Shown here: in pieces, positions 58,650 to 64,000 of the stretch
Layout: every line of letters starts with the position of its first letter
Position numbering within the stretch: position 1 is the stretch's first letter
Assembly (NCBI GenBank): GCA_965644295.1
Contig: CBFFRP010000294.1
Span: 1-64,000 of the forward strand
Length of the DNA stretch: 64,000 nt
From: Paraphysomonas bandaiensis
Lineage: Eukaryota > Chrysophyceae
Direction: 5' to 3'
Program-made: the position numbers and the translations under genes
The notes under the pieces: model-generated
Database searches by the model: none
What the model was told of the DNA's origin: nothing
The model's input: only the letters and a program-made list of their open reading frames with translations

Positions 58650-59809
58650 GATTGAGATATTGTTATATAGATATGTATGTAATTATGAAGGAGATACGCT
58701 ACTAATATAAGAGTATATGAAGAGTACGTGTATAGTATGTAGAAGTAGATGTAGATGAAGAGTATGTATGTATATCTCATTAAAATGAAGTCAAAGTAAA
58801 GAAGATACGGGCTACATAACGGGCTACATATACGGGATGGAATCCGTCATATTGTTTACATACAGAGAGTGCCTGTGCACTTGTTCTTCTGTGCATTGGT
58901 GAGATTGATCCACTTTAGATACTTCTTGGAGTACACCATCCCATTCAGACATTGCTCTGCCTTCAAATGCTTCAGCTGATGCAGCAATAGCGGAGGATCA
59001 TATCAACCTTTAACAGCTTCATCATCGAAACGTTTCGTTTAGCCTTTTGCTTTTAATTTTGATCATATAAAGGTGGGTTTTCTAGCTGTTTTGCTGTTTT
59101 TCATATCAAAACATGGAATATCATTAAAAGATACGATACTATGATTGCTTACTAATTAATTCAGTTATCAGTGTGATTAAATGCAATGAATGTATTAGTA
59201 AAGTAAATCGCATCCTGTTGAGAATGCGGTGAATCTTAACGAGCTGCATGGACTATATTTATCTGGTTTATACACGCTTTTAGGTCATAAAAGAAATACA
59301 GAAGTAGGACTGCTTAAGAACAACAAGATCAGAACTAGTGTGTTCACTTATTTTATTGTATTGCAAGTATTTTCTACGTTGAACATGACAGTTTTGATAG
59401 GATGGCATCCAATATCGATCACTGTTTTGATGATGATTTTGTTTAAGCTGCATTTTAAATTTTAACGTCGATAGCTGTTTTTCTAGTACATGTCATTACC
59501 TAAAAATATAATTAGTGTTTTATGTTTGTAGCATGACAACGTCACTAATTCTTTTAATTTTACTGTCAATAATGTAGTTTTCATGAGGTGTCTAATAGCT
59601 AATAGTTTTACGCGTAGCTTGATATCAGCATCCCTCAATAAAGTTCCGGGATGAGGAATTTTGTAATTTCTTACACATACACCTTCAGTTCCGGGCTAGA
59701 ATTTTTTCTAAGAACCTAGAAAATGCTGATAATATTACGTAATATTGCTTTATATATTACGAAATTACTATGAATAATGTAGCCAAGAATTTCTCAAACT
59801 ATTCCATAT
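58650..59809. other. Intergenic region with a possible coding relic
   Basis: This is upstream of the Cnx1-type gene and downstream of the membrane-protein gene. Apart from the open minus-strand segment at 58824-58998, described separately, it is AT-rich. A plus-strand frame at 59229-59465 is hydrophobic but unsupported. Confidence 0.45.
58824..58998 (-). pseudogene. Possible orphan exon or gene relic
   Basis: A minus-strand segment of about 58 codons without a stop reads SAIAASAEAFEGRAMSEW, then GVLQEVSKVDQSHQCTEE, ending TAG at 58824-58826. Composition and codon use look coding and differ from the AT-rich surroundings. I recognise no family, and no convincing flanking exon was found. It could be a terminal exon, a retro-copied piece or chance. 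Confidence 0.3.
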
Positions 59810-60780
59810 CTACTTGTCATATCTCTTGATACGCAATAACGAATATACGCCGAGACAAATTACCTATACAGCACGTCAAATATATGTATGCATCATGTAT
59901 AACTTACCGCATTTACATATACATTGTGAGACTCCTCTAGCTGGTTCAAGCAAACTCCGGCAAAAAAGAACACCAAAAGCTGCACACCAGAATCAATGAA
60001 TACATCGCATATAGCCTCATAGTCGCTACTCACCACTGCTATAAGACCCGCATACCACAATACCACATAGCGCCCAGTATAATCTAAAAAGAAGTAGTAA
60101 AATACCCCTTTATACTCATACCACACCCATGAAAAGAGGCAATAACAGACCCCATAAAGCACAGCGAAGGGAGCATGTGATGAATTGAAGTGGAGACCAT
60201 TCAGCATACTTTCAGCAGTCATAAATATTACATTCGCGTTGTGCATTAATAGTGATGGAATTCGAAAAAAGTTATCAACTGGAAGACCACGGGATATTCC
60301 ACCAGGGATGAGTACAAATGATGTAACACTGGTAACTAGAAAAGAAACTGCAAATGAGAGCTCATAAAGGACCCATCCCAATTCTATGAAAACTCTCGGA
60401 ACAAGATGATCCAGTCCCATACTTGTCATAATACTACAGTAAGAACTGATTAAGAAATATATCCCCATGACATTCCATGACCAAACAGTAAATGTTGTTA
60501 GTCTTTCTAAGTGCAAAACTTGTACTGTCTTATGTGTACCCTCTCTTGTAGTTACAGTCACCTTCAATCCTTTGGGGTCACGAACAATGTGAAGAGATGT
60601 TGCAAATACTAATATTAATATAGAAAATCTTAATATTGCCAATATATGTGTGGGGAGTGTTCTACTCTGTGAGATATTAGCAACTGATACAAGACTAAAT
60701 CCAAGATCTCGTGTAGTAATTAAATGAAAACAGTATGCAACTAATATAAAAAGAAACCCTGATGCATCAATTAATCCCAT
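59810..60780 (-). CDS. Multi-pass membrane protein, possibly FAR-17a/AIG1-like
   Basis: Two exons (60780-59908, 59863-59810; intron 44 nt) give 308 residues with about seven hydrophobic helices. The N terminus is FLFILVAYCFHLITTRDLG. A central LLMHNANVIFMTAESMLNG followed by HFNSSHAPFAVLYGVCYCLF, WVWYEYKGVFYYFFLDYT and a final helix resembles the His/Asn-containing helices and Y-x-x-L-Y-G-x-x-Y pattern of FAR-17a/AIG1-like and rolling-stone-like proteins. This resemblance is weak and from memory. Animal AIG1 proteins are threonine hydrolases of fatty-acid esters of hydroxy fatty acids. Whether the catalytic Thr/His pair is present here I cannot confirm. The short second exon adds VICLGVYSLLRIKRYDK, completing the last helix with a basic tail. 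Confidence 0.7.
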
Positions 60781-61200
60781 TGTAACTTAATTGTAGTGTA
60801 CTTAAGTTACTATGATGGTGATATCAATTGATTTCATGTATGGGATGATACATAGATAAGGACTGGATACTGAGCAGAGTATATGCATAGGTACGTAGAG
60901 ATACGGGCTACATTGTTGTGGTGTACAGAGCAGCAGTCACAAAGTAGTGGATATACTTCGACAGGTACATTGTGTGTGTATAGATGTTGGTATAGAGGTA
61001 CGAGTTCGTTGTACATAGGTACAATTTCATTGTGTTGTAGTTGCATATAGAAAAATAGAAGCAAGTCCAGAACATATACATACATACACCAGTACAGGTG
61101 CATATATACATAGTTACATACATGCAGATCTCTATGGAATTGTTCGTACAGTACTCACACATATCAACATGAGCTTCTGATAGATACTTAATATATCATC
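60781..61200. other. Divergent promoter region
   Basis: Shared 5' region of the membrane-protein gene (minus) and the small unknown gene (plus). It is TA/CATA-rich. Open frames here are low-complexity. Confidence 0.5.
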
Positions 61201-61915
61201 ATGGGATATAAAAGAATTCCATCCGCATCATCAGGTGGTTTGAGTACTCAATTAATAACTGATGATACAGATTCTGATCCTGATATTGACACTAGTATTG
61301 ATTTCTTTATAGACCGTCGAGTTCTGTATGGATTACGAGGAAAATATCTTGAAGAAGCAAATTCACATTTAATTCTTTTAGAAGTAACAGGTATGTATAT
61401 GCATATAACTCGACATAGAAGTCTGTGTATATAAGTATGTGTATATATAACTGTATATATAAGTGTATATATATGTGTGTGTATACAGGAGTATGTGTAT
61501 ATATAACTGTATGAATAAGTAGAATAATGTATTTTCGTAGAAAATGATCCCTCATTGAGGCGCTCCACATTATTAGACGGTAGAACTATAGACTTTTTAT
61601 TTGGGAATGACGTGACAAGAGCTTTTCCAGGTAATCATATGAAATATATACATGAAGTATATAATGAATGTTGCAGCTAAGCAGTACATACGATGTCTTC
61701 ATGAGGAACAGCAAGATATGGCTGTAAAGTTTTACCACGCTGTCTATGACGCTACAATGGAATACCATTCCAGTCTACGAGGATATGGTCTATGTGCTTG
61801 TTGTGTAACAAGTAATGCGAAGGATATTTTAGAAGAAAAACTTGAGCACTCCTATAGGGAATTCATCTCAACGCTGGCGGTCCTTCAAAATACTGGCTTG
61901 ATTGATGATATATAG
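61201..61915 (+). CDS. Small uncharacterised protein
   Basis: Three exons (61201-61390, 61541-61630, 61677-61915) give 172 residues. The N terminus is Ser/Asp-rich (DDTDSDPDIDTSIDFFID), followed by a helical segment RRVLYGLRGKYLEEANSHLI. The second exon encodes LLDGRTIDFLFGNDVTRAF. The third is helical with Cys (GYGLCACCVTSN) and ends in LAVLQNTGLIDDI. The first intron (150 nt) is a TATGTATA-type simple repeat. All three exons keep frame at phase 1, which supports a real gene. I recognise no family. Confidence 0.6.
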
Positions 61916-62542
61916 ATCTTTTGCCAAAGTGGTGATATGTACGCACATGTGCTGGTTGTTGGCCCGGCCTGTGGTAGTATCTGTACATAGTTGTTATCTG
62001 CGTTCGGTTTTGTATTGTTTATCATATAGCATGATTAAGAAACTGAATATTATTTCGTAAATATTTGAGACAACGATATGTCGTAGTTTTTAACCTCCTT
62101 TCTATAAATTAGCAGTGCCCTCCACAGTTGTAGTGTTGTAGATGCAAAATAATCTAGTATTTGAAGGTTATATATGTATGTATGCAAGGCAAACTTTGCC
62201 GGTTCGGTTTCCATAGATGAAAAAGCCATATTGAAAGTGTTTTATAGGATATATATAGGATCTGAAATTTCTGATAGGTACATGGTATAACAATAGGCAC
62301 ACTATACACGTGGACAAATAAAATTTTCGTTAGTCCGCCCTTCATACAGAACGTATTAAATGAAGCAGGTGATATATTGAATAATTACACTCATATATGC
62401 TCGGTGCTAATAATTACCAATTCGACAAAACAAAGAACTCATTTCTAGCAATGACTATTGTCTACATCTAAAGGTACATTCCTACGTTCACTGTACTCGT
62501 TTTCGTATGTGACCACTGAGAGATCTACTTATCTAGAAGAAG
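61916..62542. other. Convergent 3' region
   Basis: Spacer between the small unknown gene and the helicase gene. No gene seen. Confidence 0.5.
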
Positions 62543-64000
62543 CTAGTCGAGAAGTTGTGAAAAGGCCTTCCACGCCTTTCGGAACGGCTTACGGCACTCC
62601 TCTTTTAAAAACGGTTGTATTTCAGCAGATAAATACACAGAGTTTTGCTGGAGTTTACTGCGAAGGCTAGCGCGCGAGAAAACGCCATCACTACTTAACC
62701 TTTGAAGAATGCCGGCAACCTGATCATGCAGTAACTCAAAAACACTGTGAAATCATTTCAGCTGTCATACCCGCTTGTTAGGTTTCCTCTCTGTGATAAC
62801 AGAGAGTGGTTCGACCATGTTATCCTTTTTAAATACAGTAGACAAGCCACACTCAGTCACGACTTTTCCCTCCAACAGCAATCGCCCAAACCATCTAGAA
62901 GGCATCAAATTACTATAAAAATGAAGTTATTGATAAGATTAATCACCTGTATATCTCGTCCTGCGCCCTGTACCCGCTAGGTTCAGATCTCACTGCCGAT
63001 GAGTTGAGTGCTTGTTCTGAGACCAGCCGTTCACAGCAGTGTTTGAGAGGCTGTAATACAGGTGGGAGTTGCCAACGATGAACTCCTACAAATATTGTAA
63101 TTACTAATGTAGACCTTCGCATTTTAATGTCGTACCATAGACTGAGGGAACGTAGCACATTATCATGTCCGTCTCCAAATCAAAGAATGGTGAGGGGTGG
63201 TCTTGAGGAGAAAGCCAGTTCAAAAGAGGACAATCCCTGATCATATACAATCAGTCGAGTGTCATGTCGCGCACCGGTACTGACCTGCACAATTCAGGGA
63301 TCCATGCGGCACTCACAACAGTAACCCCCGACATATATGTGGTATCTCCTGTCTGGTTGGATATCAACTCATTGTATACGACATACTCCGGAAGCGGCTC
63401 AGTAGGGTCCTAAATATATATAACAACAGCTCTATCAAGCAGAAGACAAGTGATACTACCTTTCGGTACAATGTGGAATTAGGATGGATGTACACAGGAG
63501 TTGATATCGCCGGGTCGCAACAAAGATATGCTAGATATTCACCAAAATTACTGAAGAATATTCAAAAACATGCAGCGTTACCTGTCAAACGCTTACGCCT
63601 GCTCGTGCCAGGTGCCAACTCAATGGCACCAAGGGGAGCCTTGCGGGCAATACGATCACTTGATCCAGTCAGTAATATCTGCAATTATATAAGCAGATTA
63701 CATGCACCTATGCTGCCCACCTGTCGCAATGCAACTTCTTGCGCAGCATCTGGAGGTGGTACGCGATCAAGTTTATCATAACCGCTAATTTCCTCTTTGC
63801 TACCACTTTTAACTAGAATTTTCATAGCAAGCTGGTGTAGCTGTCGCTGTAATTCGAGTGATCGATGAAGTGTCGCCTAAAATCGAAAGTTACCGTCAAA
63901 ATTGGTAATGAGAGAATAACTAACCCTATGCAGCGCATATTTTCGACATAGTTTTGAAACCGCCCCGTCGTCGTCACTGGTTTTAGAGAGAGCGCCGCTC
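62543..64000 (-). CDS. DHX37: DHX37/Dhr1-like DEAH RNA helicase, C-terminal part
   Basis: Partial: the 5' end is beyond the right edge. Ten exons in the window (64000-63925, 63876-63721, 63678-63582, 63530-63460, 63409-63285, 63236-63136, 63085-62947, 62894-62771 and 62719-62543, the edge exon being incomplete) join in frame through 42-52-nt introns. They encode the region after the helicase core: LCRKYALHRATLHRSLELQR, EVALRQILLTGSSDRIARK, TPVYIHPNSTLYRK, LPEYVVYNELI, TYMSGVTVVSAAWIPELC, then YGVHRWQLPPV, RWFGRLLLEGKV and a terminal helix FLKEECRKPFRKAWKAF. The order IHPxS...LPEFVVYxE...MxxVxxVxxxWIP is that of the OB-fold end of DHX37/Dhr1 (yeast ECM16), the nucleolar DEAH helicase that releases U3 snoRNA during 18S rRNA maturation. 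The stop is TAG at 62543-62545. Confidence 0.88.

Noticed and set aside
59229-59465. 78-codon hydrophobic plus-strand frame
   Set aside because: It has no motif and no splice partner, and it lies in AT-rich DNA where hydrophobic codons arise easily.
59636-59695. Repeated AGTTCCGGG as inverted ends of a small element
   Set aside because: The two occurrences are direct, short and without a target duplication, so they give no evidence of mobility.

Overview
The window comes from a nuclear genome of an intron-rich, AT-rich eukaryote. Nearly every gene is split by very short GT-AG introns. I measured 32 to 126 nt for most of them, with a few long exceptions filled by tandem repeats. Gene spacing is compact and head-to-head pairs are common. 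The gene set (MORN protein, several long coiled-coil proteins, an eight-fold repeat protein, an R2R3-Myb factor, a class E cAMP-receptor-like receptor, a TRIC channel, a plant-order Cnx1 fusion) suggests a unicellular, probably flagellated protist or alga. I cannot name the lineage from sequence alone. All gene models below were spliced by eye from GT-AG signals, frame continuity and family motifs.

Layout. Positions 1-12,790 are a 305-bp satellite (about 42 copies, continuing past the left edge), followed by a TACA microsatellite. From 13.3 to 22.9 kb lie a TMX3-like membrane thioredoxin, an M19 dipeptidase, an R2R3-Myb factor, an eIF4B/4H-like RRM protein and an unknown coiled-coil protein. 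From 23.3 to 29.6 kb is a nested repeat: an older dispersed repeat split by a young Ty1/copia retrotransposon with 320-bp LTRs that look identical and a 5-bp target duplication. From 30.4 to 44.4 kb are a 24-exon coiled-coil protein with Sfi1-like tryptophan repeats, an EF-hand-like protein, the eight-fold S-[RK]-L-x-x-P-T repeat protein, an ER-type J protein and a MORN protein. From 46.3 to 53.6 kb are a class E GPCR, an omega-like GST, an MBD4-like DNA glycosylase and a TRIC channel. From 53.9 to 55.0 kb is a decayed hAT transposase carrying a MITE. From 55.4 kb to the end are a Cnx1-type molybdenum-insertase fusion, a multi-pass membrane protein, a small unknown protein and the C-terminal part of a DHX37/Dhr1-like RNA helicase that runs off the right edge.

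Themes. Several conserved genes were only recognisable after removing short introns. An in-frame 54-nt intron hides the metal-binding HxD motif of the dipeptidase. Sixteen exons rebuild a 640-residue Cnx1. Twelve exons or exon parts rebuild the helicase tail. Three related 140-bp repeat copies all sit in divergent promoters. Two first introns consist of tandem arrays, and in Cnx1 each unit carries a copy of the splice-donor context. I found no CRISPR array, prokaryotic operon or obvious defence system. The most novel material is the satellite's higher-order structure, the nested transposons, the splice-site-bearing intron array and the two structural proteins of unknown function.
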